The position numbers and the translations under genes are program-made. Positions 1 to 12,045 of a stretch of 64,000 bases of DNA are shown piece after piece; positions within the stretch are counted from its first letter, which is position 1; each line of letters begins with the position of its first letter. A model generated the notes under the pieces. That model ran no database searches. It was not told the DNA's origin and was given only the letters and a program-made list of their open reading frames with translations. Origin of the DNA: Escarpia spicata (taxonomy: Eukaryota; Annelida; Polychaeta; Sabellida; Siboglinidae); NCBI GenBank assembly GCA_963995525.1, contig OZ023217.1, forward strand, positions 8,643,544 to 8,707,543, written 5' to 3'.

Positions 1-40
1 TTTGACACCAGCAATGTTATAAGTGCTATGTCTATTCTAG

Positions 41-334
41 GAGATGCATCTGCATTTGCAACGTGATGAGCAGTCCAGATTAGTTTTGTTGACTTTGTAC
101 CGAGAACATTTTCGTTTGTGGCAACGTTTGCAGAGATCTGTGGACGATTTGGACGCCTACGAAATGGCCACCCAAACTGGCACTCATTATTCTGCTAAAG
201 TGGCTCAGACAAATTCTTGTGGAGAAGAAACCACGGCTGCGTCTGTGTGGTGGTTAAAGAGATTGGAGTTATGGATAAAACACCACGAATGGCGGCCATT
301 TTGTCAAAGGATTGATTCTTCAAGCTTATCTTAA
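41..334 (+). CDS. possible terminal coding exon of an upstream gene
   Basis: The frame opens directly after a splice-acceptor-like tract ending in CTAG at 37-40, where the in-frame TAG would be intronic, and runs 97 codons to a stop at 332-334. The first third looks coding: a charged helical stretch with QRDEQSRLVLLTLYREHF and RLWQRLQRSVDDLDAYEM, rich in Leu/Arg/Glu with no low complexity. The rest is Ser/Thr-rich and then Trp-rich (WWLKRLELWIKHHEW). I do not recognise the family. The gene would lie mostly left of the window. It could also be a chance frame; splice-site position plus composition are the only support. Confidence 0.33.
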   Translation, partial: EMHLHLQRDEQSRLVLLTLYREHFRLWQRLQRSVDDLDAYEMATQTGTHYSAKVAQTNSCGEETTAASVWWLKRLELWIKHHEWRPFCQRIDSSSLS

Positions 335-338
335 TATA

Positions 339-528
339 GTCGAACCTCGCTTTACGGACACCTCAGTAATACAGCCACCTCGCAATTAAGGTCACCCCAG
401 GACAGACCCAAATTATTTCCACACACAGTAAAGCATCGGAAATTAGTCCCACTAATACAGTCACCTCGCCATTCCGGTCACTTTCATCCTGTTCTGAGGG
501 TGACCTTAATTGTGAGGTTTCAGTGGAG
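339..528. mobile_element. small pogo/Tigger-like inverted-repeat element (MITE)
   Basis: About 190 bp whose two ends are imperfect inverted copies. The left half has CACCTCGCAATTAAGGTCAC near 375-394; the right end, read in reverse complement from 521, gives GAAACCTCACAATTAAGGTC followed by the same CACCC-AG-ACAG continuation. The outer end GTCGAACCTCG resembles the AACCTCG start typical of pogo-group TIRs. No coding capacity. It sits just 3' of the stop of the candidate exon at 41-334. Confidence 0.45.
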
Positions 529-702
529 TTAACTTTTCATCAAACCGCTAGAAATGCTGTTAAGAAAATGTGTTTGTCTTCATTGTGTATACGTTTTCAT
601 TGTGTTTAACAAGATTTAACAACATAGCCATCCTGAAAATTAACTCTAGATGCAGGTGGACAAGGAAGCCGTTTGGCTTATCGAGAGTCCAATACTTTTT
701 AT

Positions 703-1089
703 CTACGTGTATCCCGCCCTTTTAAGGTATGTGTCGATTTTATTTTTAAACATATTCACGCTACTAACACCAACACAATCAGGAGATAATCTGTTCCATT
801 CATTTACAGTCCTTTGTGAGAATGAGAACTTTCTTATATCTAATCTACACTGCTCCTTTACTAATATAACTTCATGTCCTCTGGTCCTTCTATATTTCTT
901 AACTGAGAAAAAAATATTTCTATAACTATTTTCATAACCATTCAATATTTTAAACACTTCTATCTGATCTCCTCTCAATCTCCTGGTCTCTAGTGTTGTT
1001 AAACCACATTTGTTTAGGCATATTTCGTAACTAAGATCCCTCAGTTTTGGTATCATTTTAGTTGCTCTTCTCTGCACTCTTTCTAGCAC
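703..1089 (-). pseudogene. LINE ORF2 C-terminal domain
   Basis: 128 open codons with the typical end of CR1-like ORF2: MLERVQRRATKMI, LSYEICLNKCGL, LETRRLRGDQIEVFKILNGY, and a C-terminus with TVNEWNRLSPD. The ORF2 stop is the CTA (TAG in reverse) at 703-705. It is separated from the RT thumb by about 70 bases of disrupted frame. Confidence 0.85.
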
Positions 1090-1159
1090 ATCTATGTCCT
1101 TCCTGCGATATGGCCTCCACGGTTGAATAAAATATTCTAAATTAGGCCTAACTATTGTT

Positions 1160-2331
1160 TTATACAGCGGTATTATTAGCTCTTTTTTCCTTATACGTTA
1201 TGTTTCGCCTAATTAATCCAATGATTTGATTTCCCTTTGAAGCTGCAATTATGCACTGCTCTGAAATCTTCATATCAGCACAAATGGTTAACCCTAAGTC
1301 CTTTTCTTTTACAGTAGTACTTAGTACAGAACCTCCCATTGTATATTGTACATCTTCGTTCCCATGTCCTGTGTGGAGGCATTTACATTTCCCAAAATTG
1401 AACAACAATTGCCATTTTTCAGACAATTTATCAATCTGTCAAGATCATCTTGTAAATGCTGTCTATCTTCATCACGTTTAATCCTTCTAAACAATTTTGT
1501 ATCATCCGTAAATTTCAACACCTTGCTTGTTATACCATCGTCCAAATCGTTGATATATATTAAGAATAATATAGGTCCCAGTACTGATCCCTGTGGTACC
1601 CAACTCAAAACTGATTTCTAGTTTGAAGCCTTCCCGTCAACTACTACACGTTGTCTTCTGTCAATCAGCCATTTTTCTATCCAGTTTATTATACCATTTC
1701 CTATGCCATGGGCCATTAGTTTAAGCAGTAATCTTTTATGTGGCACTTTGTCGAAAGCTTTCTGAAAATCTAAGTAGATGATATCAACTGGTGATCCCTC
1801 GTCTACCCACTTAGTGATGTCTTCCAAAAAACATAACATATTTGTTAAGCATGAGCTCGCTTTTAGAAACCCATGTTGAGATGAGTTTATCAAGTTATGT
1901 TTAACAAGAAAATCCACCATGTGATCTTTAGTTAGTCTTTCTAATAATTTGCAAATCACCGACGTTAAACTCACGGGTCTGTAGTTCTCTGACTTGTTTC
2001 TCGAACCTTTTTTAAATAACGGTATAATGTTTGCCTCTTTCCATTCTAAAGGAACCACTCCCTCTTCTAATGACAAGTTGAAAACTGTTGCAAGTCGTAC
2101 GCTAATTTGTTCTACAATTTCCAATAGTAGTTTGGGCGGAATCCCATCCACTCCAGGTGATTTATTATCCTTCATAGTCCTAATTTTCTTAGCTACCATT
2201 TCCGGGGTTACAATTAACTGTCCTAAATAGTCTGATTCTGCCCCCTTGAACTTAGCCTCTGGTACTGGCAGTGAACTAATATCTTCCCTGGTAAACACTG
2301 AACTTAAATACTCATTCAGGTCTTCTGCCAT
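1160..2331 (-). pseudogene. LINE ORF2 reverse transcriptase, broken
   Basis: Reverse transcriptase of the same LINE. The first segment (2331-1618, 237 codons) has NKSPGVDGIPPKLLLEI, FKKGSRNKSENYRPVSLTS, QHGFLKASSCLTNML and the first catalytic Asp motif YLDFQKAFDKVPHKRL. It stops at 1618. The next frame (1608-1321) resumes with WVPQGSVLGPILFLIYINDL and KVLKFTDDTKLFRRI. The catalytic F-A-D-D box reads F-T-D-D here. A third segment (1426-1160) carries the thumb (KEKDLGLTI). Two frame breaks and the altered box mark it as dead. Confidence 0.88.
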
Positions 2332-2804
2332 TAAGAATCCCTCTGATATTATATTTCCAGCACTATCTTCTAGAGGACCGACCTTATCCTGAACTTTCTG
2401 TTTGCTCCGAACATATACATAAAGACTCTTGCTGTCTTGTTTTATATTACAAGCTAATTTTTGTTCATAGCTTCTCTTCGAATTTCAGTTGTAGCTTGGT
2501 TTAGTGCTTCTTTATAAATGTTGTAGTCTTCGTTATTTCCAGTACGTCTATATGACTTCCACATCGTTTGTTTGTACTTATTTTTTCTAATGGCTTCTTT
2601 CGATAAGTATTTCTTTCTGGACCGTTTCCCTTGTTTTTTTAAGGAACTAATTTATTGACGATGCACTTAATTTCACTCTTTAAGATATTCCAGCATTCTA
2701 TTGCTGACTTATTCTTCAGTGTGTTGTTCCAGTCTATCTTTGCTAAATATTTCCTCATGTCCTTATATCTTCCTTTGTGAAAATTTCTCCTGAACTGCTT
2801 TTTA

Positions 2805-3430
2805 TTATTTCTTTCTGGTTTTATTTTGATGGAAAAAATGTATCTGGTTGTGATCACTACTTCCCAGTGGCTCGCATAACTTGACATTGTCAACTAGTTC
2901 ATTCTGTGAGGACAAAACTGTGTCAAACACATTCTCACCCCTGGTTGGCTCTAACACATGTTGAGAAAGGAAATTGTCTTGTACTAAAACTAAAAACTTG
3001 TGGTCCTCACTCCCCGTACTTTGTAAAGATTTCCACTGTATATGACCATGGTTAAAATCTCCCATAATAATACAGTCCCATTTGCTACCTTGCCTTATAG
3101 CGTTTTGTACTTTCTCATTATCTTCTACACTTATGTTTGGACTTCGATAAACTAACCCCACCGTTAACGTTGAGTTTCCTGTAACTATGTTACACCAAAC
3201 AGTTTCTTCGCAATCTGCTTCTCTTTCTAATTTTATTTCATAAGCCTGGATAGATTCTTTAACACATAAAATAACTCCACCTCCCCTTCTTCCTATTCTA
3301 TCTTTCCTGAACATTACATAGCCTGTTAATCCCAATTCTGATATATCAGTGGTGGCCTATGATTCTTTTATACCTATTATGTGAGGGTCAATATCTTCTA
3401 CCATAATGTTTAGTTCACTTCTTTTGTTTA
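2805..3430 (-). pseudogene. LINE ORF2 endonuclease (EEP family), broken
   Basis: Apurinic-like endonuclease of the LINE at 655-3650, which would nick target DNA to prime reverse transcription. Visible family motifs are VYRSPNIS, the catalytic-loop IIMGDFNHGHIQW, and the terminal S-D-H motif in LGSSDHNQIHFF. The N-terminal part (LNIMVEDIDPHIIGIKES) is separated from the rest by a TAG at about 3360 where a Trp codon is expected. The main open segment is 3335-2805. Beyond 2805 the frame shifts into the linker (2893-2639). Confidence 0.85.
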
Positions 3431-3650
3431 CTATTTACACGCATTTATATCCTGATTCAGAACAGTTTTCCAAGCTGTTCTTTGCTGATTTATTTCTGTT
3501 GTTATTATCTATGCCTCCAGTTTCAGACTTCTCTGTGAATCCCCCCTGCGAATCTAGTGTTGTAACACTTTTTATGACGCCTAAAACGTATAAATATTTA
3601 TGTAAGAGAAGCAATTTAGACTTTCACTGGCAATCTAAACTTGACCTCTG

Positions 3651-4028
3651 TTAGACGTCAAAAAGATGTCACGTAGACGCAGAAATATACCACTTTTACC
3701 CACTGGGTCGTCCTTCTATGTTCAGTTTGTTCAGCTCTAAATAATAGAGGCGCATTGCTTGAGTACCAAACTGGGTGCAGTGAATGCTGGACATAAAAAC
3801 TAAGATTTATTTTCCCGTCGCGATAAACACTTGAAACAGAATATACCTCCTCCGACGTAGCTGTTACGTTTTTCATTCGTCAAGACGACATCTTTATGTG
3901 GTGGGTCAATATAACACACTACTTCCGGTTGTGAACCAGCACTTGGGCGTCTGATTCAACTTGACAACAACGCACACTGAACGCTCCCTTGTAGACTGTC
4001 TCTAGAGAACTGTAACCACGATTGCAGC
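3651..4028. other. unassigned spacer
   Basis: No exon or repeat recognised. A 72-codon minus frame at 3658-3876 has no known motif and no supporting splice sites. Confidence 0.5.
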
Positions 4029-4560
4029 GCCGGTGTCGCGCTTACATTTATCCGGCGTTACATTTTATTCGGTTGACATTTATGCGCATGCGCGAGTCAG
4101 TTGTTGACATTAGTTGCCATTGTGTACGTTTACGTTGCCGTCAGTGTCCCACCCCGCGGCACCTCGCGTTAAAAAATTTCCGCGTTAAATGCTCAGCAAT
4201 GTCATGTTAGCATATTGCGCCGTGGTGATCACATGATCGGTCCTGAGATCTGTTTATGTACATGCGCTAACTATTATACACTATTTTTTACAATTAGTAA
4301 TAATGTAATATAATTATTAATGTCCGTGTTTTCAAAACAAACGGAACATAATTAACGACTGTATATTATTTATCACCACCTGATCTACTGATACCAAATA
4401 GTTTGCACAGAAACATCATCCGGATAAAATTTAAAGCCCGGATAAATATAAGCACGACAGTCGTAGCTGGTGCTAAACATTTTCCCCTAGATACGCGGCT
4501 GCGCAGAAACGTCAACCGGTTAAAATTTAACGCCCGGATAAATGTAAGCGCGACACCGGC
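4029..4560. mobile_element. terminal-inverted-repeat DNA element, non-autonomous
   Basis: The left end (4029-4087) and right end (4501-4560) are inverted copies of about 60 bp. The left begins GCCGGTGTCGCGCTTACATT; the right, reverse-complemented, begins GCCGGTGTCGCGCTTACATT and continues TATCCGGGCGTTAAATTTTAA. A diverged direct copy of the right arm lies inside at 4403-4455. The interior is AT-rich and non-coding. This is a MITE-like element of unidentified superfamily. Confidence 0.72.
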
Positions 4561-4764
4561 CTCTATCAGCGGACCGCGGGCATGTGTGGGACATCACACG
4601 AGGCAGTGATTTCGTGGTTGTGGCCGAGGCTGACCGCGATAATCGCACTATTCTCGGCGCTCACGGAATCGTTGTGACGTTTGTAGACTGCGCGGCATCG
4701 CGCCGCATCATTGACGGGGTATCCGAAACATGAATGACCGGTATCCGGCGCATTTCTCGGATGT

Positions 4765-4870
4765 TTTGTTAAGGCGCCTGACCCGGGAGTACTCCGGAAA
4801 ATGCAGATTGTGGTTCGATTCCGCATAACTGGGACACTTTTTGAACACGTACACAGGCTTAGGTGTGACG
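4765..4870 (+). mobile_element. possible tRNA-derived SINE head
   Basis: A GTTAAGGCGCCTGAC segment is followed about 40 bases later by GTGGTTCGATTCC, which fits the spacing and sequence of tRNA A- and B-box promoters, then a non-tRNA tail. It does not fold as a proper tRNA over its full length, so a SINE fragment is more likely than a tRNA gene. Confidence 0.33.
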
Positions 4871-4941
4871 TTAGCAACGGCTTCCTGGGAACTATTTATT
4901 TCTGTATACGTTTACTCGCAGCAGTGTAATAATTAAATGGC

Positions 4942-5093
4942 ACGTACGTACGCACGCACGCACGCACGCACACACGCACACACGCACACACGCACACACG
5001 CACACACGCACACACGCACACACGCACACACGCACACACGCACACACGCACACACGCACACACACACACACCCCCCCCCACACACACACACAT
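4942..5093. repeat. (CACACACG)n / (ACGC)n microsatellite
   Basis: Alternating ACGC and ACAC units, with an 8-base ACACGCAC period in the middle, then a short C run and pure CA. Reading frames across it are repeat artefacts. Confidence 0.97.
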
Positions 5094-7783
5094 GATGTAA
5101 ATCGGAAGCTTGTACGACTAAGTATGACCATTGTAAACTGTTTCGTTGTCTAGTCTGATATGAATGCATCACAATTAGCGCAGTAACTAGAACGTGGCCG
5201 AATTCTCCCTGCAAAGCTTATGCTGGCGTTCGAACTGGCAGGTTTACCCGAGAGACTGATGTGTCATTAGAGTTTTGCCCACGTATAATGTCCGGATACT
5301 GCACTGAATTATACACCCAAAACAGGCGCGTTGTCTTTTCTCTAAACGCTATATATCCAAACTAAGCAGGGAAAACAAGACGTAATAGGTTCTCTCCGTT
5401 AACTGTATCGTGTGTCTTTATCTTGTGCATACCGTAGCTCACCACACACGCCTACTCGTTGCTGTGTCGTACATGAGATATATCTAGACACACGTGTTCT
5501 TGTCATGTTACAAGTCAATATACGGGTGTTTACGCGGCAATGTTTGCTGTGGGAATTTGCGCATATTAGGTACTCGTTCCCTTCTGAATAGGACATATTT
5601 CCGTGTCACCTGATTTCCGCCGTACGACGAAAAACGATTTGAAAGTCAACCGTCGTCAAACCGATTGGAATGGTTGAATATGGTGCTTAATTAATGGCGC
5701 CCAACGCCACAGACGCCATGGCCGGATCTATTTTTTTTAAAGCAATGTGTCATTTGTTCAACCACATGCGGGGTTTGCAATCTTTCTAACCTATCCCTAC
5801 ATCTGTCTAAGTTGATTATCTAAGAAAGACTCGGTTTCAGGTTTCCTTTGAAGCTAGCTTAGATGTTTTTACTAAGCAAAAGCGTGGATTGCGCAAGGAA
5901 GCAAACATATTTACAATAAAATCGTGAATCGATAGCACGTCGCAACCGCAGTAAAAGCCGCAAGGTGAACCGTTTTTTTTTATAGTCTTGAATGTGTTCT
6001 TGAACTATGTCAGTCGTCAAGTTGCTCAATATTCAAACGCCTAATTAGGTAAACACTACTGATGTATTAAAAACCATCTTCATGCTACCAATGATTTATA
6101 TATAAATTGGGAGAGGGGGAGAGGAACGGACGGACGGGGGGCGGGGGGCTGGAGGGAAGGAAAGGAGTTAGGAAGGGAGATAGGGACGGACAGAGAGAGT
6201 TTAAATTAGAGTCGAGATTAATTCCAAATATGCGATCGCCTCCAACCGTAATAATAATGGACACTCAACCCCCTGAGATATACCCTCCGCCCCCGGTGTA
6301 AAGCTCAGGAGGTCCCCTGAGAAATAATTGGAATTGGTCGGAACGACGACGAGAAGCGAAGAGTCTTGCGATTTGGTTTTTGTTGTCAATGACGTCGATG
6401 TACGTGGTTTTATCTCGACACGGGTTCTCTGCCGAACTCGTGTACGTGCGTCCGAGAATAGACTCCGGTACAGTCTAGTTGGCCATCGGAATCCTACCAG
6501 TTCGATAAGTCCGTGGCACTGCGTTACATGCACGGATTATTTAAGTGGAAAGTTTTCCAGTGGAATAATGTTTACGAAAACTAGCGAGAAATTACCAGCG
6601 CTGGGAAACCTGTATCCCGTTTCTTGACTGAACCGAGGACTGTTACAGTAAACGACGTGAATTTGACGGATTTTGTGCTCTTTTGAAAACGACCAGAAGA
6701 GTCTGTGCAGATAATCTATTAGAAGGTAGGTACGGATGACGCGAGGGATCACATCGAATCTCGGTTGGTATGGTGATCGTGAAAACGACTGCGAACAAGG
6801 TGAAACATATATTACTGTGTCCTCAAAATGGCAACATACGCACCACAAAACAAACGCCCCTTTTGTATTTAAGTTAGAACCTCCTAAAGTAATGGTACGT
6901 CACCTTTGGTGAACTACAGTACATACGATGCCTTGTTCAATACGTAGAGCTAGCTCATATATGATTGTGTTTCATTAGAAAATCACACCAAACGTCTTCT
7001 GTTGAATAAATACTTACTGGACAACACTGCTAAGCAGTAACACTGTTACGTTGTAGTTTTGTAATGCTCATTATTGCGTCCGGAAACGAGTTCCAATATT
7101 TCTATTCTATGGGGAAGATTTTAATTGTTAATTTGCATAGTGTGGTGGTGTTTTAAGCAACGGTAGGCCTAGTACACTTACGGTTTTATTACCAGATAAA
7201 CAGACGTATCGAAGCTTCTTAACGTTTAATAAGAAACTACGAGGACTGCGAATGTTTTCTTGTTTAGTCTAGGAGATGCATCGCCATAATCTCCAAACAG
7301 AGGCTCGCTTCCGGTCATATTATGTTCCTTTCAACTTTATAATGTTGGAGAGAGCTTGTAACCGGAAGGGGGCTTCTGATTGCAGACTTGATTGCTGTTT
7401 TACGTAATATACGTATACCCGCTACGTCGCAGTTTGCCTACGTCTCAATCAAAATTATAGGTGCCACCTCCGTGAAGAGTTGCTTTGTCAACAATGTTGA
7501 AAAGGTAATATATCTGAATTACCCGTACACTGTTAGCGCAGCATGACATTTCCTAGATCAAACATCCTCCTGTACACCTGAATCTTGAAAAACGTTTCCT
7601 TACGATTTTGTCATAGAGACAAAATGCATGGTGCCAGAATTAAAAAAATAGACGATGGAACGTCCGAACGCCATGTGTATGGCGTCCGTTGTTTTGATGG
7701 TTTGACTTACGTTTTGCTAGGCAACAGGTCACGTGATGGATAGGTTTAAAAAAAATTACGCTAAACAAGTTTGATCTACAATA
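5094..7783. other. unassigned non-coding stretch
   Basis: No exon with convincing composition and splice borders. A purine-rich patch (GGGAGAGGGGG, GGAAGG) lies at about 6105-6200. Frames of around 100 codons at 6201-6848 on both strands overlap each other and show no motif. Confidence 0.45.
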
Positions 7784-7831
7784 CACGCACGCACGCACGC
7801 ACACACGCACACACGCACGCACACACACACG
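7784..7831. repeat. (ACGC)n/(CA)n microsatellite
   Basis: Short run of CACG and CACA units. Confidence 0.95.
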
Positions 7832-8820
7832 TACTCTCATTGGGCATCATTTTGTTCCTTCACATTTTTTTTTTCTCTAATAATAATAACCGGGCAACCT
7901 TAGAGGAGAAAAAACGTATTTGCTAGTGGGATATCGCCTGGCTAAGTGCGTACAATTTTTTTGGTATTTTTATTTTCTTGCAATAACAGAAAATGTCACG
8001 TTTAACCACTATCCCACAAAAATACACGATTTCTCTATTTCCTGTTCGTAATGTGCATTCTCAGGTACATTTGTGTTTATGTTCAAGAGCCCAAAAGTGC
8101 GTCGAATGACTGTCCTATTCACCAGCTATTTAGGAACTATAAGCGTGTGTTTATCAGAGTTTATAGCTGTTGGTTTGTTGACTCTGATACGGACGATGTA
8201 TGTGACTGCCACGCATACAGTTCATTGCAACTTGGCTAGCACAGAGCTGAACGACTTATCTTGAAACCACTCCGTGGTGACGTATTTATAACCCAGCTTG
8301 AACTCTCTATTGAGAGGAGACAAGTGCTACAGACTCCATTTAACTATGGTCACCATTTGTTGCACAACGTGTTGTTCTTGTTGGTTCGTTGATCTGAGAA
8401 ATGGCTTCATAAAACACTTGTAAGAGCAGAGTCGTGGTTAGTTATGCCTGACACTTTCTGGGCGTGTCTCACCGTTGGAAATGTTGCTATGCAGTGGTAT
8501 GTTGGCTCCACATTGTCGACTTTTTGGAGACAGTTGTACATATCGCTATGTGGAAAATTATGTGTTACCTTCTCCCGCGCATGAGACTATTTCTTGTTAC
8601 GTTTACACGTTGCCAAACGGGCCAGGTAAAATGTACGAGACGGGCATACTAACGACGATACTAATACCATGAATAGCAGGACGGCACTGATGACATGGCA
8701 CTAATAACGATGATACTAACAACTGGATGATACTAGCCACAAGACCATACCACAGATGATGATACAACAGACATGATCATGCTACCGAAATGACGACAAT
8801 ATCAACGATAGTAACGATAG

Positions 8821-8928
8821 TACGGTACTAACAGCACAACGACACAATAACGATAGGACGATACTAACAGCACAACCACACTATAACGACAGGACGATAC
8901 TGACGGGATAACAACACGAACAAGCGCA
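8821..8928. repeat. 36-bp tandem repeat, three copies, in an ACGATACTAAC-rich tract
   Basis: Three successive 36-bp units begin at 8821, 8857 and 8893, each around GACGATACTAACAGCACAAC; the third is diverged. The surrounding 8650-8820 is a looser mixture of GATGATAC and ACTAACA words, probably an older decayed part of the same array. Confidence 0.8.
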
Positions 8929-8935
8929 CATCTTG

Positions 8936-10499
8936 GACGATATGGTGCCGACAAATATCCTGAGTCAATCCAATGCAAATGTAGATTTCATCTTCCTTAT
9001 TTGAGTGTGACATGATTGGTGAACGACTGCAAACAAAGTTTTTTTTATCTTTGTTGAAGTGTCAACAAAATCCATTGTTTGACTCTTCAACAGTTTTGAC
9101 CCATGTCTATGGCTAACTATTATTTGGCAAAAACCCTAAGACCATTCGCCAACATGGGGGTGTTTGCAATAGCACTGCAGGAACTTACGATATGTCTGCC
9201 CAGTCTAGTTCTAAAACTGTCCTATTTCAAGGTCAACCTGTTTTATCCCATAATATAAAACCATATTGACAAATTCTGCGATCACCCACCGGCACACACT
9301 TATCCTACGCATACGCGCATGCACGAAGACACACCCATGCATGCGCGGCGTATAGATAATCTCGCACGCACACACAGATGCACACGTGTTTTATGGAAAC
9401 TAATCAGGCGCCACGAGAGCATCGCTGCTACACCGGAACTACGGACTTGTACTCATACATTGCTTGCTCGATGCATGCTACATTAATTGGATGTATGTCC
9501 GGGTCTCTCATTGTAAGCATTAATTGATATCGTATTCTCTTATCAACCACTCTGCCGGAAAATCGATGCGACAGATTCGCAGTAACGGAAGACGTACGTG
9601 TTATTCTCACACGCACAATGGTACATCCGTCCCGTCCTCAGGGGAGATGAATTGGGCTGGTCGCGACATGCGTCATCCCTATGACGTCATCGTACGTCAG
9701 CAGCTGCGAGTTTGCTATTTCCGTTCGCGCAAGGCCCAGTGGTTTACCAAACTTTCACCGCGCTTTGCCTCCCAAATGTCACCAAGCTTAATTTGTGTAC
9801 AGTTTCATTCAAGAATAATTTGTTATGCGTGCTAGGACCCGTGGAACGACATACCCCTAGGGGTTCCCTTTTCCAAGTTAGGCAACCCCTGCGGCAGATA
9901 GGCCCCTCGTAGTGAGATGTCAAGCACGCATTGCTAGCTAAGATGATCTACACCATTTATCTCGCCTCTGGGCTAGTCTAATATGACCAAGAAATACATA
10001 CGTGTACGTATTTCGTCTTACATGCACAGTGCTGCGGCATTAGAATATGTCGTGCAAAATACTTAAAAAATGGTTCATATAATTAATTGTTTAGCTTGAT
10101 GAACGATATAACGTAAACTTTGATACATGGGGCTGTTATTGCTCAGGATCCCTTTTATGTGGTAAGAGTCATGCTACTTTGCTGTTGTACTTTCTTGGTG
10201 TTCTTGCCCCTCTATTTCTCCTTATCAGCAACCTTTCCAGTCTCCATCTTTTATTATACTCCGTCTACAATCTCTGTCCACTTAGGTCTCCATCATGGCT
10301 GTTGTCATCTCATTTTGTTGCGGCCTTGATGTTTCTTCGTCTCTAGTCTCGTAACATGTAGTTGTCGTATTGTCTTCTCCTTCTGGTAGGCCGTTGATTA
10401 ATGCTGACCTTGTCTCTTGTACTAGAAGATGTTGACAACCACGTACGTAACTCTGGAGACCAAGTCTTGATGTACAGAGTCGGGAGCAATACATATAAT
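8936..10499. other. unassigned non-coding stretch
   Basis: Nothing recognised apart from short CA/CG-rich patches at 9290-9390. The frames here are short and lack motifs. Confidence 0.4.
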
Positions 10500-10662
10500 C
10501 AATTCGTGTTGTGATGACGTCTACTCAACAAACCTCCAAACGGATGCATCTCTACTGTGTCAGTTCTCCAAAATACTTAAAAAGCTCTATATTAAAAGAC
10601 TAGAACAATTTATTGATAAAATCAATATCCTGTCAAACAGCCAGTATTGGTTTTGTTCCCCA

Positions 10663-11055
10663 ATGTCTACCTCACATGCACTGCTGGACTTGGTAGAAGA
10701 AATGAATGCACCCTGGGGTAGAAAGAAATATACACTGGGTGTCTTCATCGATTTAAAAAAAGCTTTTGATAGAGTAAACCATTCTGTACTAATAGAAACA
10801 CTCAATTACTGTGGTGTTCGTGGTGTGCCAGAGACATGGGTCAAGAGCTCTCTATGTGACAGAAAGCAATTTGTCATAATAGGTGAATGTTCATCTGATT
10901 TAATCAATGTCTCATGCGGTGTACCGCAAGGTTCGGTGCTAGGACCTAAACTATTTATCCTGTATATTAATGATATTTGTAATGTATCACAACTCCTCAA
11001 ATGTGTTCTATTTGTAGACGACGCCAATATTTTGTATTCAGATACAAATGTATAA
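10663..11055 (+). pseudogene. LINE reverse transcriptase fragment
   Basis: 130 open codons: the first catalytic Asp motif FIDLKKAFDRVNHSVL, then CDRKQFVII, CGVPQGSVLGPKLFILYIND and the second catalytic box FVDDANILYSD, which carries Val where Ala is usual. A stop at 11053-11055 truncates it. Similarity continues out of frame (KTNLSRINGVMYRA near 11115-11155). Confidence 0.85.
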
Positions 11056-11412
11056 ACATTCACAATAACCAAATGACTAGAGTCAGTTGACTTGGAAAGA
11101 CTATATAAATGATGTCAAGACAAACCTGTCTAGAATAAACGGTGTGATGTACAGGGCAAGTCATGTCCTAGGAATCACAAGCTTACTTACCCTATATTAC
11201 TCACTGTTCTTACCAATACTGTGCTACTGCTGTTAAATTAGAGGAAATGCATGTGTTACAGTGGTATAGAAAAAGGTGGTCACACTGGTATGTGGTGTTG
11301 GTAGACTATATCACACAAACCCACTGTTTTATAGGTGTAGGGAACTTAAATTTAAAGACTTAGTAGATGTGAAAAGTTGCTCAATAATGTATAAAACATA
11401 CAATACAATAAT

Positions 11413-11610
11413 ATGCCAGCACCTATCAACGCTCAGTGCCTATTTGTGAAGCAAACTAATTTTCGTCCGTCTCGAGTTCAATGTCAATATGTACTTCAAA
11501 GTATCCGAACAAATATTAAGTCGCGATGCTTGTCAATTTATGGTGTGAAGTGCTGGAATTCACTACCGGCCCATACACACTATGATGCCAACCTTTTGCA
11601 CATTCGTTAA
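11413..11610 (+). pseudogene. LINE ORF2 C-terminal fragment
   Basis: 65 codons ending RTNIKSRCLSIYGVKCWNSLP, which is the characteristic C-terminus of this LINE group. It belongs to the element at 10500-12045 and is separated from the RT by frame breaks. Confidence 0.75.
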
Positions 11611-12045
11611 CAAATGAAAAACTGATATGTTCAAAAGATATTTATAATAAACACTTGGAAAACAATGCACACTAAACTTAAATAAGCATTTTTCTTCCTA
11701 GACAAATGGTAGGGAAATATCCTGATGAATGTATAATTGTATTATAATGTACTGTATTTGAATGTTTATTATTAATTTATTCACTAATAATGCCAGTGCT
11801 TGTCTTCACTTACCAGGTATTCGTGCAATATTTCATACAAAAAATCAATGTGAAAATTATGCTGTACTGTCACATATTAAATTGTATGCTATGCAATACC
11901 TAAATATTTCAGGGGTATACAACTATAAGAACTTTCTTCAGTATACCCATTTTTCTGACATAATACGTATTTATGTTCCACATACATTGTATATATATTT
12001 TCGTTGTTATGTTGGAAAATAAAACATTTTATTATTATTATATAT

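Larger units (their letters stand above)
655..3650 (-). mobile_element. CR1/Jockey-type LINE, near full-length ORF2, broken
   Basis: A non-LTR retrotransposon read on the minus strand, 5' end near 3650 and 3' end near 655. In order it carries an endonuclease (about 3430-2805), a spacer, a reverse transcriptase (about 2331-1160) and the C-terminal domain (1089-703), all in shifting frames with internal stops. It matches the CR1/Jockey branch by its YINDLDDG, KF-x-DDTKLF and LSYEICLNK-type motifs. The stop of ORF2 lies at 703-705, followed by a short 3' tail. It cannot make an intact protein as it stands. Confidence 0.9.
10500..12045 (+). mobile_element. 5'-truncated LINE, CR1/Jockey group, plus strand
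   Basis: Starts inside the reverse transcriptase (FSKILKKLYIKRLEQFI after a frameshift near 10560) and runs to a 3' end with AATAAA-like sequence and an (ATT)n tail at 12018-12045. RT fingers and palm are open in one frame (10663-11055), and the C-terminal domain is partly open at 11413-11610. The lineage differs from the minus-strand LINE at 655-3650, since its motifs (YINDICNVSQLL, NILYSD) differ. Confidence 0.85.

Noticed and set aside
5094..7783. Frames of about 100 codons on both strands at 6.2-6.85 kb
   Set aside because: They overlap each other in opposite strands and none shows motifs.
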